The notes under the pieces were generated by a model. That model was not told where the DNA came from and ran no database searches. It saw only the letters and a program-made list of their open reading frames with translations. Below, piece after piece: positions 43,569 to 55,037 of a stretch of DNA of 64,000 nucleotides. Position numbers and translations under genes: made by a program. Position 1 is the stretch's first letter; every line of letters starts with the position of its first letter. The stretch lies in the NCBI GenBank assembly GCA_963789885.1, contig CAWBNB010000046.1, positions 56,027 through 120,026 on the forward strand, given 5' to 3'. This DNA is from DATEDA01 sp963789885. GTDB lineage: Bacteria; Pseudomonadota; Gammaproteobacteria; Burkholderiales; SG8-39.

Positions 43569-45092
43569 TCAGGCTACCGCCACCGGGATCTTGAACTCGC
43601 GGATCCGCTTCTCCCACTCGGCGGGACCGGTCTGGTGCACCGAGCTTCCGGTCGCATCCACCGCGACGGCGACCGGCATGTCCTTCACCTCGAACTCGTA
43701 GATCGCTTCCATCCCGAGGTCGTCGAAGGCGAGAACGCGCGACTTCCGGATGGCTTTCGCCACCAGATAGGCGGCCCCGCCGACGGCGATCAGCGACGCC
43801 GCCTGGTGCTTCCGTATCCCCTCGATCGCCGTCGGGCCGCGCTCGCCCTTGCCGATCATGGCGATCAAGCCGGTCTTGCCGAGCATCGTCTCGGTGAACT
43901 TGTCCATGCGTGTCGCGGTGGTCGGCCCGGCGGGCCCGACCGCTTCGTCGCGCACCGGGTCGACCGGTCCGACGTAGTAGATCACCCGGTTGGTGAAGTC
44001 GACCGGCAGCGTCTCGCCCTTCTCCAGCATGTCCTGGATGCGCTTGTGGGCCGCGTCGCGCCCGGTCAGGAGCTTGCCGTTGAGGAGCAGGATGTCGCCG
44101 GGCTTCCACGTCATCACCTCCTCGCGGGTGAGCCGGTCGAGATCGACCCGGCGTGCCTGCGCGGTCGGCGTCCAGGTGACCTTGGGCCAGTCGTCGAGCG
44201 ACGGCGGCTCGAGCTCGGCCGCGCCGGAGCCGTCGAGGACGAAGTGCACGTGACGGGTCGCCGCACAGTTCGGAATCATCGCCACCGGCTTCGATGCGGC
44301 GTGGGTCGGGAACTGCTGGATCTTCACGTCGAGGACCGTCGACAGCCCGCCGAGCCCCTGGGCGCCGATGCCGAGCGCGTTGACCTTCGTGTAGAGCTCG
44401 ATCCGCAACTCCTCCAGCTTGTTCCGCGGGCCGCGCTCGAGGAGCTCGTGCATGTCGATCGGCTCCATCAGCACTTCCTTCGCCATGAGCATTGCCTTCT
44501 CGGCCGTCCCGCCGACGCCGATGCCGAGCATCCCCGGCGGACACCAGCCCGCGCCCATCGTCGGCACGGTCTTCAGCACCCAGTCGACGAGCGAGTCGGA
44601 CGGGTTGAGCATCGCGAACTTCGATTTGTTCTCCGAACCGCCGCCTTTCGCGGCGACGTTCACGTCGACCGTGCTGCCCGGGACGACCTCCATGTGGATC
44701 ACCGCCGGCGTGTTGTCGCGGGTGTTCACGCGCGTGAACAGCGGGTCGGCGAGGATCGACGCGCGCAGCTTGTTGTCCGGGTCCTGGTAGCCGCGCCGCA
44801 CGCCCTCGTTCACCATGTCGGCGATCGGCAGCTTCGCCTCCCAGCGCACGTCCATCCCGATCTTGAGGAAGACGTTGACGATCCCGGTGTCCTGGCAGAT
44901 CGGCCGGTGCCCCTCGGCGCACATGCGCGAGTTGGTGAGGATCTGGGCGATCGCGTCCTTCGCGGCCGGCGACTGCTCGCGCTCGTAGGCGCGCGCAAGG
45001 TGGTCGATGTAGTCCTTCGGGTGGTAGTAGCTGATGTACTGCAGCGCGTCGGCGATGCTCTGGATGAAATCGTTCTGGCGGATGATCGTCAT
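43569..45092 (-). CDS. fumA: Class I fumarate hydratase
   Basis: Oxygen-sensitive [4Fe-4S] fumarase with alpha and beta domains fused in 507 residues. Visible features are CQDTGIVNVFLKIGMDV (first cluster cysteine), MGAGWCPPGMLGIGVGGT, IPNCAATRHVHFVL and the C-terminal IYYVGPVDPVRDEAVGPAGP beta domain. AAGGCGCAACC precedes the ATG. A tiny membrane ORF lies 15 bp upstream in the same direction. Confidence 0.95.
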   Translation of the reverse strand: MTIIRQNDFIQSIADALQYISYYHPKDYIDHLARAYEREQSPAAKDAIAQILTNSRMCAEGHRPICQDTGIVNVFLKIGMDVRWEAKLPIADMVNEGVRRGYQDPDNKLRASILADPLFTRVNTRDNTPAVIHMEVVPGSTVDVNVAAKGGGSENKSKFAMLNPSDSLVDWVLKTVPTMGAGWCPPGMLGIGVGGTAEKAMLMAKEVLMEPIDMHELLERGPRNKLEELRIELYTKVNALGIGAQGLGGLSTVLDVKIQQFPTHAASKPVAMIPNCAATRHVHFVLDGSGAAELEPPSLDDWPKVTWTPTAQARRVDLDRLTREEVMTWKPGDILLLNGKLLTGRDAAHKRIQDMLEKGETLPVDFTNRVIYYVGPVDPVRDEAVGPAGPTTATRMDKFTETMLGKTGLIAMIGKGERGPTAIEGIRKHQAASLIAVGGAAYLVAKAIRKSRVLAFDDLGMEAIYEFEVKDMPVAVAVDATGSSVHQTGPAEWEKRIREFKIPVAVA

Positions 45093-45107
45093 GGTTGCGC
45101 CTTTCGT

Positions 45108-45215
45108 TCAGGCCTGGTGTTCCTTGTGGTACCTGATCCCGAGGACCCGGTCGGCGGCCGCGATCGCGATCGCCGATACGAGGAAGGTGAGATGGATGAT
45201 CGTCTGCCACATCAT
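45108..45215 (-). CDS. Tiny putative membrane protein upstream of fumA
   Basis: A 35-residue open frame on the fumA strand that reads MMWQTIIHLTFLVSAIAI and ends GIRYHKEHQA. Residues 5-26 form one membrane helix followed by a basic tail. Nearly every third base is G or C, as in real genes here. No strong ribosome site is visible, so the call is tentative. It lies 15 bp before fumA and would be cotranscribed with it. Confidence 0.42.
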   Translation of the reverse strand: MMWQTIIHLTFLVSAIAIAAADRVLGIRYHKEHQA

Positions 45216-45297
45216 CGGACCATGGGGCTCGCGGTAGTTGGCGGGAAGGCGGCGATTCTAGCAACCGGCCGATGACGGCGCCGGCGCTACGGCAGGA

Positions 45298-45726
45298 TCA
45301 TTTCGTCGCGCGCCGCGACAGCTCGGCGCAGGCGAGGCGGACGACTACCTCGACGAGCGAGCCGGGCGGTGCCGGGCGCGGATTCCACTCCGCGCGCGGG
45401 CGCGTCGTCTGTTCGATGAGCTCGCCGCGCGCGTAGGGGGCCGGGTAGACCGCGACGCCCACGACGGTCGACGCCCCCGCGGCGCAGTCGATGGCGTGCA
45501 GCTGCAGCTGCGACTGCTGCTTGACGTCGGGCTTGCCCTCGACCGGCTGCGGGACGGTGAACGTGGCCCGCGTGTAGGCCATCGCGAAGTCGCCTTGCGT
45601 CCGGACGAGATCGGGATCGATCTCGACCACGAGCTTCTCGGTCGATGCGATGGTCGTCCACTCGGCGGCCGCCCAGCCGGGCGCCGCGACGAGGGCGGCG
45701 ACGGCGAGCGGGCGTGCGAACCTCAT
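45298..45726 (-). CDS. Exported surface-adhesin-E-like protein
   Basis: A 142-residue protein with signal peptide (RPLAVAALVAAPGWAAA) and a small beta domain beginning EWTTIASTEKLVVEIDPDLV, with a central CAAG, which resembles the surface-adhesin E / small secreted family of betaproteobacteria. Its ATG overlaps the stop of the upstream acyl-CoA ligase (ATGA), so it is cotranscribed with it. A function in adhesion is not implied. Confidence 0.7.
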   Translation of the reverse strand: MRFARPLAVAALVAAPGWAAAEWTTIASTEKLVVEIDPDLVRTQGDFAMAYTRATFTVPQPVEGKPDVKQQSQLQLHAIDCAAGASTVVGVAVYPAPYARGELIEQTTRPRAEWNPRPAPPGSLVEVVVRLACAELSRRATK

Positions 45727-47375
45727 TGCGCGGAGCGACCGACCGCCAGTCCCGGAGTGATCTCGCGGCGCAGGATCTTGCCGTTCTTGGTGCGCGGGAA
45801 GTCCTGCGCGAGGTACACGACCTTGGGCGCCTTGTACGAGGCGAGGTGCGCCTTGCCGAAGGCGAGGAGCTCGTCCGCATCGAGGCTCGCCCCGGGCTGC
45901 GGGATCACGTAGGCGACCACGAGCAGCTTGTCGCGCTCCAGCGCTTCGCCGACGCAGGCGCAGTCGGCGACCGCCGGATGCGCCTTCAGGACGCGCTCGA
46001 CCTCGTAGGGCGAGACGCGGTAGCCGAAGCTCTTGATGATGTCGTCCTTGCGGCCGAGGAACCAGATGTAACCATCCGCATCGTAGCGCGCGTAGTCGCC
46101 GGTGAAGAACCAGCCATCGTGCCGGAGCCTCGCGGTCTCCTCCGGCAGGTTCCAGTACTCGAGGAAGAGACCGGGATCGCTCTCGGGCACGCAGATCATG
46201 CCCTCCTCGCCCGGCGCCACCTCCCGCAACGTCTCGGGGTCGAGGAGCCGGACGTCGTGGCCCGGCTGCGGGAATCCGGCGGAACCCGGCCGGATCGGCC
46301 GGCGCCTGCTCTGCGAGAGGTAATAGGAAAACTCGCTCATTCCGACCGCTTCGTAGATGTCCATGCCGAAGCGGGTACGCCACTGCGCCAGCACTTCGTC
46401 GGAGAGGTGCTCCCCTGCGCTCATGCAGTGGCGCAGCGTGGGGACGTCACGCGCCGCAAGGTCGGTCTTCTGGATGATCTGGCGGTACACGGTCGGCACA
46501 CCGATGAAGATCGTCGCGCCGTGCTTGGCGATCAGGCGCGGCCAGGTGGTCGCGTCGTTCCTGCCCTCGTGCGCGATCACGGTCTCGCCCCGATAGAGCG
46601 GGTCCATCATCGCCGAGCCGAGGACATAGGTCCAGTTGAACTTGCCGGAGTGCAGGATCCGATCGCCGGGTGCGGAGTCACCGGCGCCGCGACTGGGCGC
46701 GGCGAAATCGAACCAGTACTCGGATGCGGGCTGCCTGCCGAGGAGCGAGCGATGGCCGTGCAGAACGCCCTTAGGATAGCCGGTCGTGCCCGACGTGTAG
46801 ACGAGGTACGCAGGGTCGTCGGGGCGCGTCGGGTGCGGTGCGTCCCAGGCGGTGACGCCCGCGAGCGCCGCGTCGAGATTCAGCACCTCCAGACCCGGCA
46901 CCGCACCGGCGGGCCCCTCGCCGGTGAGCAGGACGAACTTCAGCGTGGGGCTCTCCGCCAGCCGCGGCGCGAAGCTCTTCCACGCCGGTTTGTCGATGAC
47001 GATCGCCCGGGCCTGCGAGTCCCTCGCGAGGTACAGCACCTCCTCCGCGGTGAGCAGGGTCGAGGTCGGCACGCTGATCGCGCCGCGCTTCATCGCGCCG
47101 AGGAACGCGGTCGGATAGTCGAGCGAGTTCGGCAGCCGGATCAGGACGCGTTCCCCGGCCTCGATACCCAGATTGCGAAGGAGCTGAGCGAACCGGCTCG
47201 TCCGGTCGGCGAGCTCGGCGTAAGTGGCTTGCGACGTGCCGCGCACGTCGTCCTCGACGATCATCGCGATGCGAGCGGCGAGCGGCGTGCCGAGGTGCCG
47301 GTCGAGGCACGCGGCGCCGATGTTGAACCGCTCGGGGATCTCCCAGCGCCAGGGCGGAAACGGGTCGAAGCCCAT
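45723..47375 (-). CDS. Benzoate-CoA ligase-family acyl-CoA synthetase
   Basis: AMP-forming ligase (550 residues) that activates a carboxylate to its CoA ester. Motifs: YLVYTSGTTGYPKGVLHGHR (P-loop), AVGMSEFSYYLS in place of the usual YGxTE, WFFTGDYARYDADGYIWFLG, and the catalytic lysine in FPRTKNGKILRRE. The general layout is that of benzoate- or acetyl-CoA ligase-like enzymes. It follows a CitE-like lyase by 9 bp; the pair suggests a route that makes and then cleaves a hydroxyacyl-CoA. Substrate unknown. Confidence 0.84.
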   Translation of the reverse strand: MGFDPFPPWRWEIPERFNIGAACLDRHLGTPLAARIAMIVEDDVRGTSQATYAELADRTSRFAQLLRNLGIEAGERVLIRLPNSLDYPTAFLGAMKRGAISVPTSTLLTAEEVLYLARDSQARAIVIDKPAWKSFAPRLAESPTLKFVLLTGEGPAGAVPGLEVLNLDAALAGVTAWDAPHPTRPDDPAYLVYTSGTTGYPKGVLHGHRSLLGRQPASEYWFDFAAPSRGAGDSAPGDRILHSGKFNWTYVLGSAMMDPLYRGETVIAHEGRNDATTWPRLIAKHGATIFIGVPTVYRQIIQKTDLAARDVPTLRHCMSAGEHLSDEVLAQWRTRFGMDIYEAVGMSEFSYYLSQSRRRPIRPGSAGFPQPGHDVRLLDPETLREVAPGEEGMICVPESDPGLFLEYWNLPEETARLRHDGWFFTGDYARYDADGYIWFLGRKDDIIKSFGYRVSPYEVERVLKAHPAVADCACVGEALERDKLLVVAYVIPQPGASLDADELLAFGKAHLASYKAPKVVYLAQDFPRTKNGKILRREITPGLAVGRSAQ

Positions 47376-47384
47376 GCGCGGGGT

Positions 47385-48554
47385 CTAGAGAATGACGCCG
47401 TACGGCCAGTTTTCGCGAATCACCTGCGCCGGCAGTTTCTGCAGCACCTGCAGCGCGAACTCGGTGTCGTCGTCGGACAGCGCGTGCAGCGCGTGCGCGC
47501 GCAGCAGCGTCTGCAGCGCCTTGCCGAACATCGGCGGGTCGAGCATCTCGCCCTCGAACTTGATCGCGCCGCCGAGCAGCGCGTCGGCCTCGATCGCGGC
47601 CGCGAGGATCGCGCTCTTGCGCGCGACGTCGGACGGGGAGGGCGTGTACGCGACCTTGCAGAGGTGGATGTGGCCGGGGTGGATCACCTGCTTGCCGGTG
47701 AGACCCATCGAGGCTTCCTCGCAGGCGTGCTGGTACACGATGCGCGACTCGTGGTCGCCGTGGAGGTCGAGCCACCGACGCACGTCGTGGTTCTCCACGT
47801 ACTTCTCCGGCATCACCGCCTGGCCGATCAGCGTCTCCACCCCGCCGATGACGCCCTTTCCGGCGATGCGCGCTTCGAACATCACCTGGTTCAGGAAGAA
47901 CCGGAGCTCCTCGGTCCAGCGCTCGGGCGTGATCTGGATGCCCATCGCCTTCGAGAAGTCGTGGATGCCGAACACGACGTGCTTCACCGTCGCGTACTGC
48001 ATGATCTCGGGCGCGATCTTCAGCGACTTGGGATGCTCGATGATCGGCTGGATGGTGATCCCGTGGTTGAACGCCGCGAGCAGCCCCGAGAGATCGCGGA
48101 TCTCGGCCGCGCCGTAGGCTTCGCCCGCCTTGGCGAGCATGACCACGTCGACGTGGTCGGACAGGTCGCGGATGAGCGCCATGTCCTTCTCGTACTCGTC
48201 GGTGCGGAACGGATTGACGCGGAGCGCGATCTGCAGATTGCGACGCCGCGGCAGGCCGGGCAGCTCGCGATGCAGGAGATCGCGGCTCATTTCCTTCTGC
48301 CGGCAGCCGTCCTCGAGGTCGAAGATCAGCGTATGGGCGAGGGTGTTGTGCGCGTGCTTCTTGAACCGCTGCGCGGCGGCGTCCAGGTCCTCGTAGATGC
48401 CGAGCGCCGGGGCGTACTTGACCGGCGGGTAGTAGAGCTGGATCCCGGGCCAGAAGTCCGCCAGGATGGTGGAGCGGACGACCTGGCCGAACTCGTCCGG
48501 GTGCGCCGCCGGGGAGAGGCTCTTCCTGAGCAGCGGGTCGCGAAGCTGGTTCAT
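47385..48554 (-). CDS. HpcH/HpaI-family CoA-ester lyase (long form)
   Basis: A 389-residue member of the CitE-like lyases, longer than the other two in this window. It has TLIFDLEDGCRQKEMSRDLL (acidic metal loop), VDVVMLAKAGEAYGAAEIRD, and IQPIIEHPKSLKIAPEI. The ATG at 48554 has GAGGAGG upstream; an earlier in-frame start at 48614 would add a leader without family likeness. It begins the minus-strand operon with the acyl-CoA ligase and faces acs across 273 bp. Confidence 0.8.
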   Translation of the reverse strand: MNQLRDPLLRKSLSPAAHPDEFGQVVRSTILADFWPGIQLYYPPVKYAPALGIYEDLDAAAQRFKKHAHNTLAHTLIFDLEDGCRQKEMSRDLLHRELPGLPRRRNLQIALRVNPFRTDEYEKDMALIRDLSDHVDVVMLAKAGEAYGAAEIRDLSGLLAAFNHGITIQPIIEHPKSLKIAPEIMQYATVKHVVFGIHDFSKAMGIQITPERWTEELRFFLNQVMFEARIAGKGVIGGVETLIGQAVMPEKYVENHDVRRWLDLHGDHESRIVYQHACEEASMGLTGKQVIHPGHIHLCKVAYTPSPSDVARKSAILAAAIEADALLGGAIKFEGEMLDPPMFGKALQTLLRAHALHALSDDDTEFALQVLQKLPAQVIRENWPYGVIL

Positions 48555-48596
48555 CCGATGCTCCTCCTCGAGCGGCGTTGGGGTGATTATGCCGCA

Positions 48597-48612
48597 GCGC
48601 ACAATCGTGCGC
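48597..48612. repeat. Dyad in the acs divergent region
   Basis: GCGCAC-AATC-GTGCGC, perfect 6-bp arms, 43 bp upstream of the CitE-like lyase start in the 273-bp region shared with acs. The rest of the gap holds no gene that I can support. A regulator site is possible. Confidence 0.35.
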
Positions 48613-48827
48613 ACGCTAGCATTGGCGCCGGGCGGGCGTCAATCGGGAGGCGCCGAGGCCGGCGGCCCTCACCGGCCCGGCTTTACAGCGGGCGCGAGGA
48701 GTGTTGTCATCTACGGCGCTGGGCGTAGGCGCGCTGCAGAACGGCACCCGCAAGCGTTTCGCGCGAGAATCGCACTGCACAAGAAGAATTCCCGCCAGGA
48801 CTTACCCCAACAAGGAGGCTCTTAGCA

Positions 48828-50798
<1,971 letters not shown>

Positions 50799-50861
50799 CG
50801 GGGCGGGCGGCGCGCGCCTCCGCGCGCGCCGCGCTTCCCGTTGCCGGCCGCGGATCGACCC

Positions 50862-52768
50862 GTGGTTGCCCCCGCGACCACTCAGCCGCCGCAGCTCGTG
50901 CGCGCGACGGTCGACTTTCTGCGCCGCTACGCGCCGTTCAACGAGATGGACGACGCGTCCCTCGCGTTCGTCGCCGCCCGGGCAAAGCTCGGTTACTACC
51001 CGCAAGGCGCCGCCGCGGTCGGGCCGCAGGGCGGCGTTGCGCGGACGCTGTTCATCGTCCAGCGCGGCCATGTTCGCGCGCGCGCGCCCGATGCGGCCCC
51101 CGGCACGGTGGCGTTCGAGTTCGCGCCGGGGGAGATGTTCCCGATCGACGCCGTCCTTGCCGCCCGCCCCACGAAGCGCCTCTACGAGGCCGCCGAGGAC
51201 CTTTTCTGCTACGAGCTCGACGCCGCAGACGTGCAGTCGCTGCTCGGCGCGAGCGCGCAGTTCCAGCGCTTCTGCACCCGGTACATCGACAGCCTGCTCC
51301 AGCAGGCGCGCCGGGCGTCGCGTGCCGCGTACGCCGCGCAGACCGTCAGCGACCGGCCGCTGCTGCAGCCGCTCGCGTCGGCGATCCGGCGCGCGCCGGT
51401 GACGTGCAGCCCTGAGACGCCGCTGCGACAGGCGCTCGAGCGCATGCAGGCCCAGCGGATCGGCGCGATCGTGGTCGTCGATGCGCGAAGGCGCACCGCA
51501 GGGCATCTTCACCGAACGGGATCTCGTCCGTCACGCCACCGCGGAAGGGCTCGCGCTCGATCGGCGCGATCAGCGCCTACATGACGCGCGAGCCCGATCG
51601 ACCTGCCGGCGAGCGCGACGCTGTACGAGGCGGCGCTCGCGATGGCGCGTCACGGCATCCGGCATCTGCTCGTGTGCGACGGCCGGAAGCTCGTCGGCGA
51701 TCGTTTCGGAGCGCAGCCTCTTCGCCCTCCAGCGGCAGTCGATGCGCGAGGTGATCACGGCGATCGAGGTCGCGCACGATCTCACGGGACTGCAGCGGGC
51801 CGCCGCCGAGATCCGGTCACTCGCGCGAGGCATGCTCGCGCAGGGCGTGAGCGCGGAAGCCGTTGACGCAGCTCATCGCGACGCTGAACGATCGCCTCGG
51901 CGACCGCATTCTCGTCCTCGAGGCCGAGCGGCACGACCTCGGCGGCATCCGAGTCTGCTGGCTCGCGCTCGGCAGCGAAGGCCGGCACGAGCAGACGTTC
52001 GCGAGCGATCAGGACAACGCGATCGTGTTCGACGCCGACGGGCCCGCCGACGCCACGCGGGCGCGTCTGCTGCCGTTCGCCGCCGCGGTCAACACGACGC
52101 TCGACGCCTGCGGTTTCCCGTTGTGCAAGGGCGACATCATGGCGCGCAACCCGCGGTGGTGCCTCGCCGCCGCCGAGTGGCGGGTGCGCTTCGGCGAGTG
52201 GATCCGGAACCCGCATCCGGAAGCGCTGCTGAACGCGAACATCTTCTTCGACTTCCGGCCGCTCTGGGGCGAATGCGTGCTTCGCGGACGACCTGCGGGC
52301 CTGGCTCAACTCGGTCACGCGCGACGATCAGCGGTTCCTGCGCATGATGGCGCAGAACGCGCTCGAGTCGCGGCCGCCGCTCGGTTTCTTCGGCGACGTG
52401 CAGACGAACGGCGAAGGTGCCGACGCGGGCACGATCGACCTCAAGGCGCAGGGAACGCGGGTCTTCACCGACGCCGGCCGGATCTTCGCGCTCGCCACCG
52501 GCGCGGACGTGCAGAACACGGCGGCGCGGCTGCGTCAGGCGGGGCGGTGCGCAAAGTACCGGCGGAGGAGACCGAGGCGGTGGTCGAGGCGTTCTACTTC
52601 CTGGTGCTGCTGCGCCTGCGTCACGAGCACCTCGATTCGCCGGCGGGCCCGCGCAAGCCGCGCATCGATCCGCGGACGCTGAACGAGCTCGACCGGCGGA
52701 TCCTCAAGGAGGCGCTGCGGCTCGCGACGAAGGTGCAGCAGCGGCTCGCGCTCGATTTCCAGCTCTGA
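50862..52768 (+). CDS. DUF294 nucleotidyltransferase with cyclic-nucleotide and CBS domains (seven frame breaks)
   Basis: Signal-transduction protein in the order: cyclic-nucleotide-binding domain (about 20-160: VRATVDFLRRYAPFNEMDDA, FEFAPGEMFPIDAVL), paired CBS domains (about 175-300: GAIVVVDA, GIFTERDLVRH, GIRHLLVCDG), DUF294 nucleotidyltransferase (LALGSEGRHEQTFASDQDNA, with G-S and D-x-D-N), and DUF294_C (FFDFRPLWGE, PPLGFFGDV, GTIDLKAQGTRVF). Seven single-base breaks lie near 51486, 51565, 51596, 51699, 51862, 52283 and 52540; correcting them gives about 633 residues. GTG 50862 is the likely start. It sits between acs and a DnaQ-like exonuclease, as seen near acetate loci in other proteobacteria. 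Confidence 0.82.
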
Positions 52769-52771
52769 CGC

Positions 52772-53476
52772 GTGGGTTGGCTAGCGAATCTGTTCGGCCA
52801 GGGCGTGCAGCTGGTACCGGCGCAGTCGCAGCGGCTCGACCGATGGCGGGCGTTGCCCGAGCCCGATCTGCGCGCATCGCCCCGCGCGGCCCGATTCGTC
52901 GTCGCCGACGTCGAAGCGTCCGGACTCGACGTGCAGCGCGATCGGCTGATTGCGATCGGCGCGGTGACGGTGGAGGCGGCGCGCATCGATCTCGGCCGCT
53001 CCTTCTACGCCGTCCTGCGGCAGCCGGAGCCGTCGAGCCGGGAGAACATTCTGGTACACGGCATCGGCGGCACCGCGCAGCGCGCAGGGGAGGATCCGGC
53101 GGAAGCGCTGCTAGCGTTTCTCGATTTCGCCGGCAAGGCGCCGCTCGTCGGCTTCCACGCAGGGTTCGACGACGCGCTGATCCGCCGGGCGACGCGGGAG
53201 TTCCTCGGCGAGGCCTGCCAGCGGCGGTGGATCGACCTGGCCCAGCTCGCGCCCGAGCTCATGCCCGAGGAGGCACGGGCCCGGCAGCACCTGGATGCAT
53301 GGCTGGAACGGTTCGGCATCGAGGTGTCGAGCCGGCACGACGCGGCGGCGGACGCGCTTGCGACCGCCCAACTCCTCCTCGCACTCCTTCCCCGCGCCGC
53401 CGAGCGCCGGGTTGCTACGGTCGAGGCGATGGTGTGGGTCCCCGGCGCGACGCGCTGGCTGGGAGGGCGCTCCTGA
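52772..53476 (+). CDS. DnaQ-like 3'-5' exonuclease domain protein
   Basis: A 234-residue DEDDh exonuclease related to the polymerase III epsilon subunit. Exo I is D46 and E48 (VVADVEASGLD), Exo II is GFHAGFDDALI, and Exo III is SRHDAAADALATA (His and Asp five apart). GTG start, 3 bp after the DUF294 gene. It lies between two DUF294 proteins and has no polymerase partner, so a nucleotide- or RNA-turnover role in signalling is possible. Confidence 0.88.
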   Translation: MGWLANLFGQGVQLVPAQSQRLDRWRALPEPDLRASPRAARFVVADVEASGLDVQRDRLIAIGAVTVEAARIDLGRSFYAVLRQPEPSSRENILVHGIGGTAQRAGEDPAEALLAFLDFAGKAPLVGFHAGFDDALIRRATREFLGEACQRRWIDLAQLAPELMPEEARARQHLDAWLERFGIEVSSRHDAAADALATAQLLLALLPRAAERRVATVEAMVWVPGATRWLGGRS

Positions 53477-53490
53477 ATCCCGATCGGGCT

Positions 53491-54572
53491 ATGCTGCGCG
53501 CGATGCCGACGCCGCCCTCCCGTGCAGAGGAATTGCGCGCGCGATTCGCGCGGCGCGCGACAGCGACGAGGTGGTTCGGGCGGCCGCAGGCGCCCGCGCG
53601 CTCGCCCGACCGATGCTGGAGGGCGGCACCGCGCCCGAGGCGATCACCGCGTTCGTTACCGCGGTCAACGACGCGGTGACGGTACGGCTCATCGAGCTCA
53701 CCGGACTCGACGGCGCGCTTCGGGACGCGGGAGCAGCCTGGATCGTGCTCGGATCGGCGGGGCGCGCCGAGCAGACGCTGGCGACCGACCAGGACAACGC
53801 GATCGTGTTCGCCGACGGGACCGAGCCGGAGGCGCGGCGGCGCGAGCTGCTGCCGCTCGCCGAACGCGTCAACGCGGCGCTGGACCGGAGCGGGTATCCG
53901 CTGTGCCGCGGCGAGGTAATGGCGCGGAACCCGCACTGGTGCCTGTCGCGATCGGAATGGCGGGAGCGTTTCGCGGCGTGGATCGAGCGGCCCGAGCCGG
54001 AGGCACTCCTGAACGCCGCGATCTTCTTCGATTTCCGCACGATCCACGGCGAGCGGAACCTCGTCGCGGGGCTCCGGGACTGGCTCGCCGCGTACGCCCG
54101 GGACCGCGGCCGGTTCCTGTTCCTGATGGTGCGGAACGCGCTCGGGAATCAGCCTCCGCTCGGACTCATCCGCGACTTCGCGGTCGCGCGCGGCGGCGAG
54201 CATCCGGGAACGATCGACCTCAAGGTCAACGGCGTGCAGCTGTTCGTGGAGGCGGCGCGGATCTACAGCCTGGCGGACGGCGTCACCGCAACCAACACAC
54301 TGCAACGGCTGGCGGGGGTCGCGGGCACGCGGCGATTCCCCGCTCCCGAGCTCGATGCCTGGGTCGACGCTTTCCGCGTCATCCAGCGGCTGCGATTGGC
54401 GCTGAACGGCGCACAGCATGCGCGCGGCGAGATGCTCCACAACCACCTCAACCCCGCGGCGCTCGTCGAGGAGGAACGGCGGGGCCTTAGGCACGCGTTA
54501 CGGCAGGCGCGGAACTTGCAGGCTCGGCTCGGCCGCGACTTCTCGGTTCCCGGCGCCGGTTTCGGCGTTTGA
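53491..54572 (+). CDS. Second DUF294 nucleotidyltransferase-like protein, short form (one frame break)
   Basis: Shorter paralogue of the protein at 50862-52768, lacking the cyclic-nucleotide and CBS domains. The nucleotidyltransferase segment is IVLGSAGRAEQTLATDQDNA and the C-terminal domain has FFDFRTIHGERNL, PPLGLIRDF and GTIDLKVNGVQLF. ATG 53491 or 53503 reads MLRAMPTPPSRAEELRA and then loses frame in the GCGCGCGC tract near 53540, where one base appears to be missing; the result is about 360 residues. Starts in the later frame are poor. Confidence 0.75.
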
Positions 54573-54692
54573 TCCAACGCAAGTCCGTCCCACGCTCCTC
54601 GCCTAGGCTTGCCAGCTACGGCCGATCGGGCCTACCCTGATCGCGGGGGGCGATCTGTCGGTCGTGCCTTGCGACAACAACAGGAGGAGATC

Positions 54693-55037
54693 ATGCAGCC
54701 AAGCACTGCGATCAACTGGTTCGCCATCGACTCGGATACGCGGTTCCAGTCGCTCCGCAAGCGAAAATCGCGGTTCCTCTGGGGGCTGATGGCATTCGCG
54801 GTGGTCTATTACTTCCTGCTGCCGATCGGCGCGGCCTACTTCACCGATCTCTTCAAGGTGCAGTTGTGGGGCCCGATCAACTTCGGGCTGGTGTTCGCGC
54901 TGTCGCAGTTCATCGTTGCCTGGGGGATCGCCTGGTTTTACGCCCACAAGGCGGGCGAGTTCGACGTCCTGGCCGAAGAAATCGCGCGCGACGCCGACCG
55001 GATCGGCGCACGGGCGAGCGAGGGGAGGAAGCCATGA
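54693..55037 (+). CDS. DUF485 membrane protein, ActP partner
   Basis: A 114-residue protein with two membrane helices (FLWGLMAFAVVYYFLLPIGA and LVFALSQFIVAWGIAWFY), the DUF485/YjcH family that is nearly always encoded just upstream of actP. The ATG at 54693 follows CAGGAGGAG; an upstream in-frame start at 54609 has no ribosome site. The stop overlaps the actP start (ATGA). Confidence 0.88.
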   Translation: MQPSTAINWFAIDSDTRFQSLRKRKSRFLWGLMAFAVVYYFLLPIGAAYFTDLFKVQLWGPINFGLVFALSQFIVAWGIAWFYAHKAGEFDVLAEEIARDADRIGARASEGRKP

